Notes: generated from the letters alone by a model not told the origin. Counted from the stretch's first letter, positions 1 through 10,092 are shown. The stretch: 64,000 nucleotides of DNA from Oceanispirochaeta crateris (GCF_008329965.1 NZ_CP036150.1:3824439-3888438); one strand, 5' to 3'. Numbers and translations: made by a program.

Positions 1-705
1 AAAGTTCAGGGTATGATTGATACAACTCTCGACGATTGGAATCTTTACTTGAATGTTGCCATGCCAAATGTTGTCGCTGTCAGCATAGATTCTCCCTACA
101 ATGATTTCGGTGATCTTCTGGCTGATATGAAAGCCAATCCCGGACAAGTCCGCGTGGCTACTGCCGGAGTCAACTCCGCAGGACACACAGCTATTGAACT
201 GATCAAGAAATACACTGGTGTTGAGTATAAGCACGTAACCTATGATGGTGGAAACCCTGCCGTTATAGCCACTGTTGGTGGAGAAGCAGACGTGGTTCCC
301 CAGCTTTCTGTTGAAGAAGTGGATATGCTGAAAGCCGGAAAACTGAAAGCTCTTTGTGTTATGACCGATAAGGGGCTGGTTCTGGATGGTATGAGCGAAG
401 AAATTCCCCCCATTACCAACTGGATTAAGGATTTTAAAGCAGCTCCTACATACTTTGGTATCTTTATTCCCAAAGGTGTTCCCTCAATTGTAACCGACAC
501 AATGGACAAAATCTGGGAAGACGTTGTTATGGAATCTCCCGAGCTCAAAGACTGGGCAGCTAAGAATGCAGTTGTATTTGATCCCTGCTATGGTGAAGAA
601 GCTCTTGAAAAGTCTTTCCCCATGGTTCAAATCAGTGCATGGTTGAAATATGATTCCGGTGATGCTGTCATTGACCCATCTACCATTGGAATTCCCCGTC
701 CATAA
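1..705 (+). CDS. tctC: TctC/Bug-family solute-binding protein, 5' end cut by window edge
   Basis: This is the extracytoplasmic binding protein of a tripartite tricarboxylate transporter, which captures an organic acid and delivers it to the TctA/TctB membrane pair. The reading frame is open from base 1 (Lys-Val-Gln-Gly before the first Met at 13), so the gene starts outside the window. The 234 visible residues are the C-terminal two thirds of a family usually about 320 residues long. The Bug-fold signatures visible are a stretch around NPGQVRVATAG, then SAGHTAIELIKKYTG, and a GGEADVV segment that in this family lines the ligand cleft. It is followed in order by tctB and tctA, the usual operon. 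The ligand cannot be read from the sequence; the adjoining dehydrogenase gene may act on it (inference). Confidence 0.9.
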   Translation, partial: KVQGMIDTTLDDWNLYLNVAMPNVVAVSIDSPYNDFGDLLADMKANPGQVRVATAGVNSAGHTAIELIKKYTGVEYKHVTYDGGNPAVIATVGGEADVVPQLSVEEVDMLKAGKLKALCVMTDKGLVLDGMSEEIPPITNWIKDFKAAPTYFGIFIPKGVPSIVTDTMDKIWEDVVMESPELKDWAAKNAVVFDPCYGEEALEKSFPMVQISAWLKYDSGDAVIDPSTIGIPRP

Positions 706-721
706 TTAAAAAATAAAATTG

Positions 722-758
722 AATATCCCTTCCTCTCAATCGCAGAGGGAGGGATATT
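722..758 (+). promoter_or_regulatory. Strong intercistronic hairpin between tctC and tctB
   Basis: Two 15-base arms (722-736 and 744-758) pair with a single mismatch around a 7-base loop. No run of T follows, so it is not a classical intrinsic terminator. Hairpins in this place commonly protect the upstream mRNA for the abundant binding protein from 3' decay, or partly terminate before the membrane subunits (general knowledge; the role here is inferred). Confidence 0.6.
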
Positions 759-779
759 ATATTATCAGGTTGTAATACT

Positions 780-1295
780 ATGAATGAAAAACAAATGCGC
801 AAAGCAGATTTTATCAGTTCCATTGTTCTGATTATCTTTGGAATAACCGTTACCTGGATGGCGATCAAAATGCCCCGTTTGGAAGAAAAAGGGATCAACC
901 CCTATACGGCTCCTGGAGTCGTTCCAGGGATTCTGGGAGTTGTTATTCTCCTGCTTTCTCTGATCATGTTTGTCAGAACCATCAGGCACTCTGACTTTCT
1001 TCCTAAGATTGAAAAAGGGAATGTAAAAAACCTCATTAAAGATGAAGGGACCATCCGGCTCATGGTGTCACTGGCTCTTTGTCTGGTTTATGCTTTGGTG
1101 CTGGTCGGTAATATCCCCTATGTTCTGGCAACCTTCCTCTTTGTTTTCGGATTCATTCTCTGCTTTGATATGAAGTTTGATAAAATTGAGAAGAGTCGTA
1201 AGAAAATCATCATCGTAGCATTTATAGAAGCCATCATCAGCTCTGCTGTTATCAGTGCGGCTTTTCAATATTTATTTCTCGTAGATTTACCCTAA
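780..1295 (+). CDS. tctB: TctB small membrane subunit of tripartite tricarboxylate transporter
   Basis: A 171-residue integral membrane protein with about four hydrophobic segments (near residues 12-30, 46-66, 88-125 and 145-167), matching the TctB size and topology. TctB is the poorly conserved small subunit that associates with TctA in the inner membrane. The assignment rests mainly on length, topology and position between tctC and tctA. The ribosome-binding site before 780 is weak; a second ATG lies five codons downstream, so the exact start is uncertain. It is separated from tctC by the 722-758 hairpin and from tctA by 12 bases. Confidence 0.85.
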   Translation: MNEKQMRKADFISSIVLIIFGITVTWMAIKMPRLEEKGINPYTAPGVVPGILGVVILLLSLIMFVRTIRHSDFLPKIEKGNVKNLIKDEGTIRLMVSLALCLVYALVLVGNIPYVLATFLFVFGFILCFDMKFDKIEKSRKKIIIVAFIEAIISSAVISAAFQYLFLVDLP

Positions 1296-1307
1296 GGAGA
1301 CCATTGT

Positions 1308-2828
1308 ATGTTTGACGGAATATTTATGTTTCTGGACAGCCTTGGGGGATTCCTTTCTTTCAAGGTTGTATTAATCGTTTTAGGGAGCACTCAGCTGGGT
1401 ATCATTGTCGGTATGCTCCCCGGATTGACGGCAACCATGGGTGTTGCCCTCATGACAACATTGACATATAAAATGCCCGCCGATACGGCCGTATTAATTC
1501 TAATGTGTATGTATATCGGTGCCATTTATGGGGGGAGCCGTTCGGCTATCCTTTTGAATATACCCGGTACTCCGGCCAATGCCGCAACCTCGGTTGACGG
1601 GCACCCCCTGGCCCTACAAGGCAAGGCGGGAGAAGCCATTGGTATTGCAACAACAGGCAGCTTTCTTGGTTCTGTCATCGGGATGTTTATGCTTGCCTTT
1701 TTTACACCCATTCTGGGGAATTTCGCATTGGATTTTCAGTCCTATGAATTTTTCTGGCTGGCTATTTTCGGCATCATTATCTCGGGGAACCTCACGGCAC
1801 CCAAGGATCCTCTTAAGGGTTGGATTTCCGGATTTTTAGGCCTGTTCGTTGCTATGGTAGGGATGGAGGGTATCCATGCCCATATCCGCTACGCCTTTGG
1901 CAATGTGAATCTTTCTGGAGGTATCGACCTTCTTCCCGCCATGGTGGGAGCCTTCGGTATGGCTGAGATTCTCACCCTCATGAAGAGTCATCGTTCAGAA
2001 GTCATTAACACTCCGATTAAGAATGTCATTCCCCATCCACGGCAGATTGTCAAATACTGGAAGACCATCATCCGTTCAGGTTTTATCGGAACCTTTGTCG
2101 GCGCAATTCCAGGTGTTGGAGAAGACATTGCCGCCTGGGTCAGTTATGACTTTGCCAAGAGAGGCAGCAAGGAGAGTGAACTCTTTGGAAAGGGAAGTGT
2201 GGAAGGACTTATTGCCTCTGAAACCGGAAACAATGCCGCCGCAGCCGGGGCTGTCATTCCTGTTCTTTCCCTGGCCATTCCGGGGTCAGCACCGGCCGCT
2301 GTTTTGCTAGCCGCCATGTTCATTCATGGAATCCGTCCGGGGCCGCTCATCATGATTGAATCTCCAGAGTTCGTTTATAAGGTTGTGGCCATGGTCTTTA
2401 TGGCCACCTGTGCCATGATGATTCTGGGGCTTTCCATGGTGAAGTCTCTGGTGAAGGTTCTTCAGGTTCCTCGTACAAAGCTTATACCCGTTATCTTTAC
2501 CCTCTGTGTGATCGGGTCTTATGCTCTGGCCAGCAGGACTTTTGATGTAAAGGTTATGATTGCTTTTGGTATTTTGGGATATCTCATGCGGGAGATGGAT
2601 TATCCCGTGGCCCCCATGATTCTGGGTATCATTTTGGGTAGCATTCTGGATAAGAACCTCAGACGGGCTTTTGTCCTTTCCGACGGTTCTCTTCTCCCCT
2701 TTGTGTCCCGCCCTATTTGTCTGGTTCTGATCTTTTTTATAGTCTTTGCCATTGTGGGCAGGACCCTCTGGTTCCACCGGCTCAAGATGTATGTAGCACA
2801 GTTGATTTTCAGGAAGAAGAGAGGCTGA
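1308..2828 (+). CDS. tctA: TctA large membrane subunit of tripartite tricarboxylate transporter
   Basis: A 506-residue polytopic membrane protein, the normal length for TctA, which forms the translocation path and is driven by a cation gradient. The conserved family blocks are visible: a GLTATMGVALM segment near residue 40, YGGSRSAILLNIPGTPANA followed by a DGHPLALQGKAGEA block, and a second proline/glycine block PGVGEDIAAWVSYDFAKR near residue 275. A good AAGGAG ribosome-binding site precedes the start. The stop is separated from the next gene's ATG by one base, so the dehydrogenase at 2830 belongs to the same transcript. Confidence 0.95.
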   Translation: MFDGIFMFLDSLGGFLSFKVVLIVLGSTQLGIIVGMLPGLTATMGVALMTTLTYKMPADTAVLILMCMYIGAIYGGSRSAILLNIPGTPANAATSVDGHPLALQGKAGEAIGIATTGSFLGSVIGMFMLAFFTPILGNFALDFQSYEFFWLAIFGIIISGNLTAPKDPLKGWISGFLGLFVAMVGMEGIHAHIRYAFGNVNLSGGIDLLPAMVGAFGMAEILTLMKSHRSEVINTPIKNVIPHPRQIVKYWKTIIRSGFIGTFVGAIPGVGEDIAAWVSYDFAKRGSKESELFGKGSVEGLIASETGNNAAAAGAVIPVLSLAIPGSAPAAVLLAAMFIHGIRPGPLIMIESPEFVYKVVAMVFMATCAMMILGLSMVKSLVKVLQVPRTKLIPVIFTLCVIGSYALASRTFDVKVMIAFGILGYLMREMDYPVAPMILGIILGSILDKNLRRAFVLSDGSLLPFVSRPICLVLIFFIVFAIVGRTLWFHRLKMYVAQLIFRKKRG

Positions 2829-2829
2829 T

Positions 2830-4008
2830 ATGGAAAAGAAAAAAATCAGAGCAGGACTTCTAGGAAGCGGGTTTTCGGCGAGTTTTCACTATGATGCCTT
2901 GTGCCGTGTCTATGGGGCTAATGTTGAGGTTTGCGGTGTCTATTCTCCAAATGTAGACCGCTGCCGGGAGTTCGCACTCAAAAGAAACATTCCGGTTCGC
3001 ACCAGTGTGGATGAGCTGCTGGATTGCTGTGATGTTGTCCACCTCTGTACCCCGCCGGCAAGTCATGAAGATCTTGCCGTGAAAGCATTGAACAGGGATA
3101 AGCATGTCATTATAGAAAAGCCTTTTACCGGATATTTTGGGAGGGGAGTGTCTGATTTTTCGGGAGACTCCTTTGACCGGAAGGTCGGAATGGATGAGGC
3201 TCTAGGCAGTATCAAGAGAATCCTTCAGGCTGAAAAAGAGAGTTCCGGGACAATCTTCTACGCCGAAAACTGGGTTTATGCTCCGGCCGTACAGAAAGAG
3301 CGGGAAGTCATAGAGAAAACGAAAGGACAAATCCTCAGAATTCTGGGGGAAGAGAGCCACAGCGGATCTCACTCTCCCTATTATGGAGACTGGACGTTTT
3401 CAGGCGGGGGCTCAATTATGGGCAAGTCTGTTCATCCTTTAACGGCGGCACTGTATCTAAAATCGGTGGAGGGACGTGTTAGAAACTCCGAGATTCGGCC
3501 TGTTTCTGTGACGGCAAGGACTCATAGTCTGACTCGGAATAAGAACTATCAGGATGACGGTTTTTTGCGCACAGGATATAAAGATATCGAAGATTACGGT
3601 GCACTGCACATCACGTTCAGTGATGGAACCGTCGGAGATATTTTTGCATCCGAAGTTGTGATGGGCGGTGTATACAATCATATGGAAGTTTATGCCTCCA
3701 ATCACAGAACCGTGATCAATATCAATCCGAATACGGCTCTGCAAACCTATAATCCGCAAAAGGAACAGTTTGATGATCTCTATGTGGTTGAAAAAATAGG
3801 GACCAAGGAGGGCTGGGCCTTCACATCTCCCGATGAGGACTGGTTTACTGGTTATCAGAATGAGATGGAGAGCTTTTATTCAAATGCTCTATCTGGAACG
3901 GCCCCCGAGTCGGACAGCAGGCTGGCGGCCGATACAATCTCTACAGTCTATGCGGCGTATCTTTCCGCCTCTCAAAAAGGCGTTGAAGTTTCAATTCCAC
4001 TTCTGTAA
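2830..4008 (+). CDS. Gfo/Idh/MocA-family NAD(P)-dependent oxidoreductase
   Basis: A 392-residue dehydrogenase with an N-terminal Rossmann fold (glycine-rich GLLGSGFSA at residues 9-17) and the EKPF motif at 96-99, whose Lys is the usual catalytic residue of the family. The C-terminal alpha/beta domain contains a GGGSIMGKSVHPLTAALYL stretch typical of substrate-domain helices. It follows tctA by one base and is translationally linked to the transporter, so it probably oxidises the imported compound or a derivative, likely a polyol or sugar-acid-like molecule (inference). A strong terminator ends the unit at 4028-4058. Substrate not identifiable. Confidence 0.9.
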   Translation: MEKKKIRAGLLGSGFSASFHYDALCRVYGANVEVCGVYSPNVDRCREFALKRNIPVRTSVDELLDCCDVVHLCTPPASHEDLAVKALNRDKHVIIEKPFTGYFGRGVSDFSGDSFDRKVGMDEALGSIKRILQAEKESSGTIFYAENWVYAPAVQKEREVIEKTKGQILRILGEESHSGSHSPYYGDWTFSGGGSIMGKSVHPLTAALYLKSVEGRVRNSEIRPVSVTARTHSLTRNKNYQDDGFLRTGYKDIEDYGALHITFSDGTVGDIFASEVVMGGVYNHMEVYASNHRTVININPNTALQTYNPQKEQFDDLYVVEKIGTKEGWAFTSPDEDWFTGYQNEMESFYSNALSGTAPESDSRLAADTISTVYAAYLSASQKGVEVSIPLL

Positions 4009-4027
4009 AGGCATCCATTGGATATGA

Positions 4028-4058
4028 AAAACCGCTTCCTCTGGGGAGCGGTTTTTTT
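4028..4058. terminator. Bidirectional intrinsic terminator
   Basis: Arms AAACCGCT (4029-4036) and AGCGGTTT (4047-4054), extended inward by GC pairs, with a T run on the plus side and an A run on the 5' side that becomes a T run on the minus strand. It lies between the convergent ends of the tct unit (4008) and the acyltransferase gene (4078) and can serve both. Confidence 0.85.
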
Positions 4059-4077
4059 GAGCCTGAAAAGTTGTGAT

Positions 4078-4800
4078 CTAAGCATCAGAGTTCTGATCCA
4101 GAATTTCCTGGATCAATCCTCTGGTTTTGACTCTGAGATCTCTATCACTTGTGTCCTGAATACTTTGAGCGGGGATCGGTTCGGCAAAGATAATTTTGAT
4201 GGAACCCGGCTTTACAAACAGGGAGTGAATTGTTTTAACCTCCCAAAGGCCCTTCAAAACCACTGGTACCATGTCTGTGTGGGCATTCCTGGCCAGATGA
4301 AAAGGACCCCGTTTAAAGGTCTGCAGTTTTCCATCCCGCGTCCTGTGCCCTTCAGGAAAAATGATGATGGATGTCCCGTCTTTGATGATTTTGCCCGCTA
4401 TTTTCAGGCTATTCAGGGCCGATTTGGTGTCCCTCTGGCTGATGGGTATGTTGCCGATTTGCCTGACAATCGTACCCCAGAGAGGCAATGAAAAATGCTC
4501 TTCACGTTCAATGCCTCTGAGGAATAAAGGAATGTATCCATAAAGGAGTATAGGGTCGAAGATGTTCACATGGTTTGAAAAGAACACATATCCCCTGGAG
4601 GGATCAAGATTCAGATTCCCTTCTACTTGGACCTTGATTCCGAAGTTTCTGGGAATCTGGCGACACAACCCCTTGATTACAGGATCAAAGAGTCTCTGAT
4701 TTCGAAAAACATTCTGCAAAATCACCAATATCAGAATCAGCAGTAGCAGCAAGACGGAGGAAATATAACCAAAGATTGTGGTGAGGCGGTACACTAACAA
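4078..4800 (-). CDS. plsC: 1-acyl-glycerol-3-phosphate acyltransferase (PlsC family)
   Basis: A 240-residue membrane-anchored acyltransferase that would add the second acyl chain to lysophosphatidic acid at the cytoplasmic membrane. A hydrophobic segment covers residues about 10-30. The catalytic HX4D box is NHVNIFD (His77, Asp82) and the substrate-binding FPEG box is at 148-151, followed by HRTRDGKLQTFKRG. It overlaps the 3' end of the upstream lipid kinase gene by seven bases, so both are probably translated together and act in phospholipid turnover. The exact acceptor lipid is not defined by the motifs. Confidence 0.88.
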   Translation of the reverse strand: MLVYRLTTIFGYISSVLLLLLILILVILQNVFRNQRLFDPVIKGLCRQIPRNFGIKVQVEGNLNLDPSRGYVFFSNHVNIFDPILLYGYIPLFLRGIEREEHFSLPLWGTIVRQIGNIPISQRDTKSALNSLKIAGKIIKDGTSIIIFPEGHRTRDGKLQTFKRGPFHLARNAHTDMVPVVLKGLWEVKTIHSLFVKPGSIKIIFAEPIPAQSIQDTSDRDLRVKTRGLIQEILDQNSDA

Positions 4801-5678
4801 TACATCCGTAACTTCGAGGGATGCATGGTCACTTCGATGGGGGTGGTTCCAAAGGTTTCCCCATCGGGTGTCAGCAGAAGAGGGCGGTCCGATCTTAAAA
4901 TAATCTTCTTCCCTCTGTAGGTTTCTATGGCTTTGTTGCTGATGTGTGTTCCCTTGAAAATGGATGGGAAAAGTTTGAGTAAACGACTCCTTGTTGTCTT
5001 GTTCATCAGGATGATATCCAGAAGTCCATCGTCAATCTCGGCATCGGGTGCCATCATCATGTCTCCGCCGGTGTAGCGGGAGTTGCAGATTTCTGTAAAT
5101 AATGCATTGCGGTTCATGAGCTTACCGTCAATTTCAAGTTCTATGGGGGTGAACCTCAGAAATAAAAGTTCTTCCAGAACGGCCAGTACGTAGCTGAGTG
5201 AACCCCACATCTTATACTTTTTTGCCCTGTAGGCCACATTGGATACAAAGCCTGTGCCCAGGAGGTTTATGAAGTAGTATGCCCCGTCACTGCAGCTAAA
5301 GTATCCCAAATCTATTCCTTTCGTATTGCCAGATGTGATCATTTGAAGGGCATCGTCTACTGATTCAACTCCCAAATCTTTGATAAAGGAGTTTCCAGTT
5401 CCCACAGGAATCTGTCCCAGAGGAACCGGTACTGAGTCATGATTCATCAGTAAGCCGTTGATGACCTCAAAGAGAGTCCCGTCTCCACCTACTGCCAGAA
5501 CACCATCGACATCATGAAGGTCCAGATTCTCTGCCAGAGTCCGTGTTTCTCCGGCCTTGCGGGATTCAAGAATGACCACTCCTATGCCCTGGTTCTGCAG
5601 TACTTCTGCAGCATATTGTGCCTGAATCATTCCCTGTTTTTTACCCGCATTGGGGTTCACAATCATTGTAAGGTTCAT
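4794..5678 (-). CDS. Diacylglycerol/lipid kinase (DagK/YegS family)
   Basis: A 294-residue soluble lipid kinase of the DAGK catalytic family. It begins with the NPNAGK motif (residues 8-13), has the nucleotide-binding GGDGT at 64-68, and GTGNSFIKDLG near residue 95, all hallmarks of the family. It would phosphorylate diacylglycerol or a related lipid with ATP to give phosphatidate, matching the overlapping downstream plsC-type gene. DgkB-type enzymes recycle diacylglycerol; whether this one uses diacylglycerol, a sphingoid base or undecaprenol cannot be told by eye. Confidence 0.88.
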   Translation of the reverse strand: MNLTMIVNPNAGKKQGMIQAQYAAEVLQNQGIGVVILESRKAGETRTLAENLDLHDVDGVLAVGGDGTLFEVINGLLMNHDSVPVPLGQIPVGTGNSFIKDLGVESVDDALQMITSGNTKGIDLGYFSCSDGAYYFINLLGTGFVSNVAYRAKKYKMWGSLSYVLAVLEELLFLRFTPIELEIDGKLMNRNALFTEICNSRYTGGDMMMAPDAEIDDGLLDIILMNKTTRSRLLKLFPSIFKGTHISNKAIETYRGKKIILRSDRPLLLTPDGETFGTTPIEVTMHPSKLRMYC

Positions 5679-5806
5679 GGATGAATTACAATGGATATCC
5701 CCAGTGATGTCAAGGATAAATCATGAAACGAAGCTTCCTGTAGAAATATAAACTATTTTAATTCCAGAACTATTCCACATACTGGTGCTTGGGTTAATAT
5801 GGGGCC

Positions 5807-7936
5807 ATGAAAACCTACCCCGTTTCCTGTAACAAAGACTGTGGTGGCGGTTGTCCCCTCCTGGCTCATGTTGAGGATGGTACCATTATCCGAATTTCCA
5901 ATAATCCCTTAGGAACTCCTTATATGAAGGGGTGCAGCAAGGGTTTTCATGCTATGGAAATCGATCAGCACCCAGAGCGGTTGACCAAGCCTCTTTTGCG
6001 TTTAGACGGGCATCCCCGGCGGTTTACAAATACCCATGATGCACGCCGGGATTTTAGGGAAGTTTCCTGGGATGAGGCACTGGATCATGCCTCTAAAAGG
6101 ATGGAAAATTTTAAAAAACAATATGGACCCACATCTCTTCTTGATCTTTCTAGCGGGGGAGCCTGTCGAGGGACATTGCATCAAAATTCTGCCCTGACTT
6201 CACGGTTTTTAACCCTCTGGGGCGGAGCAACAAGGGCCACAGGAAGTTACAGCAACGGGGCTGCCTCCTTTGTTTTGCCCTACGTTTTTGGAAGCAAACT
6301 GAGCGGTATGGATGCGGGTAACCTAAGACATTCCAAACTCATCATCCTCTGGGGATACAACGCCTTTGATACCCGTATGGGCTGTGAAATGACCCCTCGT
6401 ATCCTCGAAGCTAAGAAGAGGGGTGTTCCCATTGTGGTCATAGATCCCCGTAGAACCAGGACGGCTCATCTCATGGGGAGTTGGTGGATTCCCATTCACC
6501 CGGGAACGGATACGGCTCTGATGGCTGCTATTTTGTTTTACATTATTCGTAACGATCTGCAGGATCATGTTTTTATTGAATGTTATAGCAGGGGTTTTGC
6601 CTCCTTGAAAGCCTATGTGATGGGAGAGACCGATGGAATTCCCAAGAATCTCGAATGGGCCTCCGAGATCTGCGGGATTCCCGTTGAATCAATCGAAAAA
6701 TTGGCAAATCTGTACGCATGGACTAAACCGGCGGCTCTCTTACCCGGGCTCTCTCTCCAGCGGGCTATCGGGGGAGAGGAAGCGGCACGGATGCCTGTGG
6801 CTTTGCAATTGGCAACAGGGAACATCGGGAAATCCGGCGGCAGTTCGGGAGGCATGTTCTGGGGAAAAATGCAGGGTCCCCGGTGCGGGAAATTTCCTGT
6901 GCCATCACAGAATGATCCTACTATCCCTGTGTATGAATGGCCCGATTATATTCTGCAGGAAGAAGAACCCTATAAAGAGACAGGTCTTGATCTCAAAGGA
7001 GCCTATATCACAGGCAGCAATCTTCTGGCCCAGGGGAGCGACATTCAAAAGAATATTAGGGCTTTTCAGAAGCTGGAATTGATTATCGGTCATGACTTTT
7101 TTATGACTCCCACCATGGCCCTGTGTGATGTTATATTTCCCGTAGCAACCTTTTTAGAGCGTAGCGATGTGGTGGTTCCTGCAGGGAACTTCCTTTTGTA
7201 TTCGGCAAAAGCCGCAGAACCTCCCGAATCTGTCCTCACAGACTATGGTGTTTTTTCAGCCTTGGCTGAACGCCTTGGTTTTGGTGAATCCTATAGCGCC
7301 GGACGCAGTGAATCGGAGTGGATCGATGCCTTCCTTGAGGATTCAGATATCAGCGATATTGATGCTTTCAAAAGGGAGGGACTCTTTATCGGGGAAGAAC
7401 AGGATCGAAATGCTTTCTCCGATTTTATCGCAGACCCCGAAGCTCATCCTCTTCAAACCCCTTCAGGTAAAATTGAAATTTCTCCTTTGGCTTATGAAAC
7501 CCTGGGTTTTCCGGCTCACCCCCATTTCAGGTCTGTCCTTCCCCATGACCCAGAATATCCTCTGTATTTGATTACTCCCCACTCTTTGCATGGGATTCAT
7601 TCCCAATATTCTAATATTCCGGGATTTAAGAAGGATGATGACAAGCGAGTCTGGATGCATCCTGAAGATGCCTCTATCAGGGGCATAGTATCAGGCTCTG
7701 AGGTCATTTTGACAAGTGCACAGGGAAGTATTAGAGTTCCTGTTCTCATCACCGAGGATATAAAGGCGGGGACCATTTCCCTCAATGAAGGGCTGTGGCC
7801 CGATCTTATCGGGAAGGATGATCGTGAGTTAGAGATTGCAGGGTCTGTGAATATGCTGACATCCACAGTCTCTACCAAACCCAGCCGATCTTCCCGGACC
7901 CATACAGTGTTTGTGCAAGTTCAATTGGCTCATTAG
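5807..7936 (+). CDS. Molybdopterin-dependent oxidoreductase, DMSO reductase family
   Basis: A 709-residue catalytic subunit with the N-terminal [4Fe-4S] ligands Cys8, Cys12, Cys16 and Cys43, followed by bis-MGD binding blocks (GYNAFDTRMG, VVIDPRRTRTA, a PGTDTAL stretch) and a C-terminal molydopterin dinucleotide-binding domain near residues 590-705. There is no twin-arginine signal at the start, so the enzyme is expected in the cytoplasm. No Fe-S electron-transfer or membrane-anchor subunit gene lies beside it; neighbours are a lipid kinase (divergent) and a chemoreceptor. Substrate is unknown: the family covers DMSO, sulfur-compound, nitrate and formate enzymes as well as non-redox hydratases. 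The start follows a GGGG ribosome-binding site. Confidence 0.88.
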   Translation: MKTYPVSCNKDCGGGCPLLAHVEDGTIIRISNNPLGTPYMKGCSKGFHAMEIDQHPERLTKPLLRLDGHPRRFTNTHDARRDFREVSWDEALDHASKRMENFKKQYGPTSLLDLSSGGACRGTLHQNSALTSRFLTLWGGATRATGSYSNGAASFVLPYVFGSKLSGMDAGNLRHSKLIILWGYNAFDTRMGCEMTPRILEAKKRGVPIVVIDPRRTRTAHLMGSWWIPIHPGTDTALMAAILFYIIRNDLQDHVFIECYSRGFASLKAYVMGETDGIPKNLEWASEICGIPVESIEKLANLYAWTKPAALLPGLSLQRAIGGEEAARMPVALQLATGNIGKSGGSSGGMFWGKMQGPRCGKFPVPSQNDPTIPVYEWPDYILQEEEPYKETGLDLKGAYITGSNLLAQGSDIQKNIRAFQKLELIIGHDFFMTPTMALCDVIFPVATFLERSDVVVPAGNFLLYSAKAAEPPESVLTDYGVFSALAERLGFGESYSAGRSESEWIDAFLEDSDISDIDAFKREGLFIGEEQDRNAFSDFIADPEAHPLQTPSGKIEISPLAYETLGFPAHPHFRSVLPHDPEYPLYLITPHSLHGIHSQYSNIPGFKKDDDKRVWMHPEDASIRGIVSGSEVILTSAQGSIRVPVLITEDIKAGTISLNEGLWPDLIGKDDRELEIAGSVNMLTSTVSTKPSRSSRTHTVFVQVQLAH

Positions 7937-7995
7937 GAAATGAGTGAGAGTTAAAAAAATATTTGTTTTATTATAGAATTTTAGGAGTCCTGTAT

Positions 7996-10092
7996 ATGAA
8001 AATTACATCCAAGATTATTCTTCCCGTGGCGATCATGCTTGTTCTGGCAGTGAGTATCGTCTCGATCATCGGTTATACGAATATATCCCATGAAATAGAT
8101 AATGTCCTTGAGGTGAGCACCCAGACTATACTTGAGAATCTTCTCAACGAGAATGAAATGTTCAATAAGAACATGCGATTTATGAAAGAGGGCATGAATA
8201 ACAATTATATAAAAATTGCCAGGAGCATCGCCTACATTGTTAATGAGAATCCCGACCTGGTATCCACGGAACGAATGCAGGAACTGGCGTCTGCCATCGG
8301 CATTGATGAAATACATATCATAGACAGCCGTGGTATCCTTTTTGCAGGTTCTGACCCGGAATCTTTCGGTCTTGATTTTTCTCAGAACGAAGAGACAAAA
8401 CCATTTCTTGAACTGTTGGGTAATCCCCAGGGGAAACTGGCCCAGGAACCGCAGAACCGGCAACAGGATGGCAAATTCTTCCAGTACATCGCGGTCTCTC
8501 TACCCGATGGTTCCGGGTTGGTACAAATTGGTGTAGAACCGACGGAACTTTCAAATTTGAAGGTGCTGTCTAATCTTCAGAATCTTTTAATGACCTATCC
8601 CTATAAGGATGGTGGATATGCCTATATCATTTCTGAAGAAAACAATTCCGTTATTCATCACTCAAAGATCGATAGAATCGGTGAAGATCTGACTCAGTAT
8701 GAGTTTGGTCAGAGGATTCTCAAAGAAAAAACTGGAAGATTTACCTATACCTTCGAAGGGGTGGAGGTTTATACACACTATCAATATACAGAGGACGGAA
8801 TCTATGTCTCCGCCATCCCCACCAAGGCCTTCAAAAGCCGTTTGACACCCATTTTGTATGCTTTGGTCTTGAGTTCTTTTCTGGCTCTCATCTTATTTTC
8901 AGCATTGATTTATATAATTGTAAGAAAAATTTTTGCTCCCTTGCGCAATGTGAGCGACTCTCTTTTGAAAATTTCCAGTGGGGATGCCGATCTGACACAG
9001 AGACTTGTGGTTCTCAGCAAGGATGAAGTTGGTGATGTTGCTCATAATTTCAATGCCTTCATTGAAAACCTTCAATCCCTGATCATCGGTATCCAAATGG
9101 CTGTGAGCAAAACTCATAACATCAGTGTAGAACTGAGTTCCAACACGGATATAACGGCTGCCTCCATTGGTGACATTGATATGAATATCAATTCCGTCAG
9201 AAATCAGCTGCAGCAAATGAATGTCAATATTGGTGAAAGTGCAACGGCCATGGAAGAGATTACTTCCAATACTAGTTCCTTTGATAATATGATCTCATCC
9301 CAGGCATCCATGGTTGAAGAATCGACGGCCGCCATCACCCAGATGATTGCTTCTTTGAACAATGTGGGCAATATTACTGTGGCCAAAAAAGAGTCTACCG
9401 CCGATCTTAAGAATATTGCAGAAGAGGGTAAAAAACAGATAGATCAGACTTCAAAGGAATTTGCAGTCGTCGCGGAAAAGATATCCAAGATTCAGGAAAT
9501 GGCTGTCACGATTAATAATATTGCGGCCCAGACTAATCTGTTGTCTATGAATGCGGCCATTGAAGCGGCTCATGCAGGAGAATCGGGAAAAGGCTTTGCC
9601 GTTGTTGCTGATGAAATCAGGAAACTGGCTGAAACCTCGGGTAAATCATCAGGAACCATCAGCAAGCTGATTAAGGATATTACCATTGGAGTCAGCAATA
9701 CATCAGAAAATGTTGTAAAAACACTGAGAATATTCGACTCGATTTCTGAAGAGGTCGAGTCTACGGTGAATGCCTTCCACGAAATTGAAAACTCTGTCTC
9801 GGAACTCACCATAGGGGGCCGGCAGGTTATGGAATCAACAGAAGAGATTAACAATGTGACAAACGAGGTCAGTCAGGGGTCTTCTGAAATTCACAGGGGG
9901 ATCGATTCGACAAGTACTTCCTTGTTGGGTATTAAATCAAAATCCGGAGAAGTCGCAATTGGTGTAGATGAGATCAATAGAAAGGCATCCGAAGTGGTCG
10001 ATGCCATGAAAAAGCTGCAGCTGCTTGGGGATGACCTAGACAGTATTACCCGGGACCTCTCTGAAAAGTTCAGCCAGTTTATAACCGGCTGA
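7996..10092 (+). CDS. Methyl-accepting chemotaxis protein with periplasmic Cache-like sensor
   Basis: A 698-residue chemoreceptor. The start at 7996 is chosen over an ATG 33 bases upstream because TAGGAG precedes it and the protein then opens directly with transmembrane segment 1 (about residues 7-29). A roughly 255-residue periplasmic sensory region follows, with features of a double Cache (PAS-like) ligand domain. Transmembrane segment 2 is at about 286-311, then a HAMP domain with a DLTQRL end, and a cytoplasmic signalling hairpin whose conserved tip lies near residues 505-545 ([18 protein letters not shown]). It would report to CheA/CheW. Ligand unknown; it may sense a substrate of neighbouring transporters (inference only). 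Confidence 0.93.
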   Translation: MKITSKIILPVAIMLVLAVSIVSIIGYTNISHEIDNVLEVSTQTILENLLNENEMFNKNMRFMKEGMNNNYIKIARSIAYIVNENPDLVSTERMQELASAIGIDEIHIIDSRGILFAGSDPESFGLDFSQNEETKPFLELLGNPQGKLAQEPQNRQQDGKFFQYIAVSLPDGSGLVQIGVEPTELSNLKVLSNLQNLLMTYPYKDGGYAYIISEENNSVIHHSKIDRIGEDLTQYEFGQRILKEKTGRFTYTFEGVEVYTHYQYTEDGIYVSAIPTKAFKSRLTPILYALVLSSFLALILFSALIYIIVRKIFAPLRNVSDSLLKISSGDADLTQRLVVLSKDEVGDVAHNFNAFIENLQSLIIGIQMAVSKTHNISVELSSNTDITAASIGDIDMNINSVRNQLQQMNVNIGESATAMEEITSNTSSFDNMISSQASMVEESTAAITQMIASLNNVGNITVAKKESTADLKNIAEEGKKQIDQTSKEFAVVAEKISKIQEMAVTINNIAAQTNLLSMNAAIEAAHAGESGKGFAVVADEIRKLAETSGKSSGTISKLIKDITIGVSNTSENVVKTLRIFDSISEEVESTVNAFHEIENSVSELTIGGRQVMESTEEINNVTNEVSQGSSEIHRGIDSTSTSLLGIKSKSGEVAIGVDEINRKASEVVDAMKKLQLLGDDLDSITRDLSEKFSQFITG

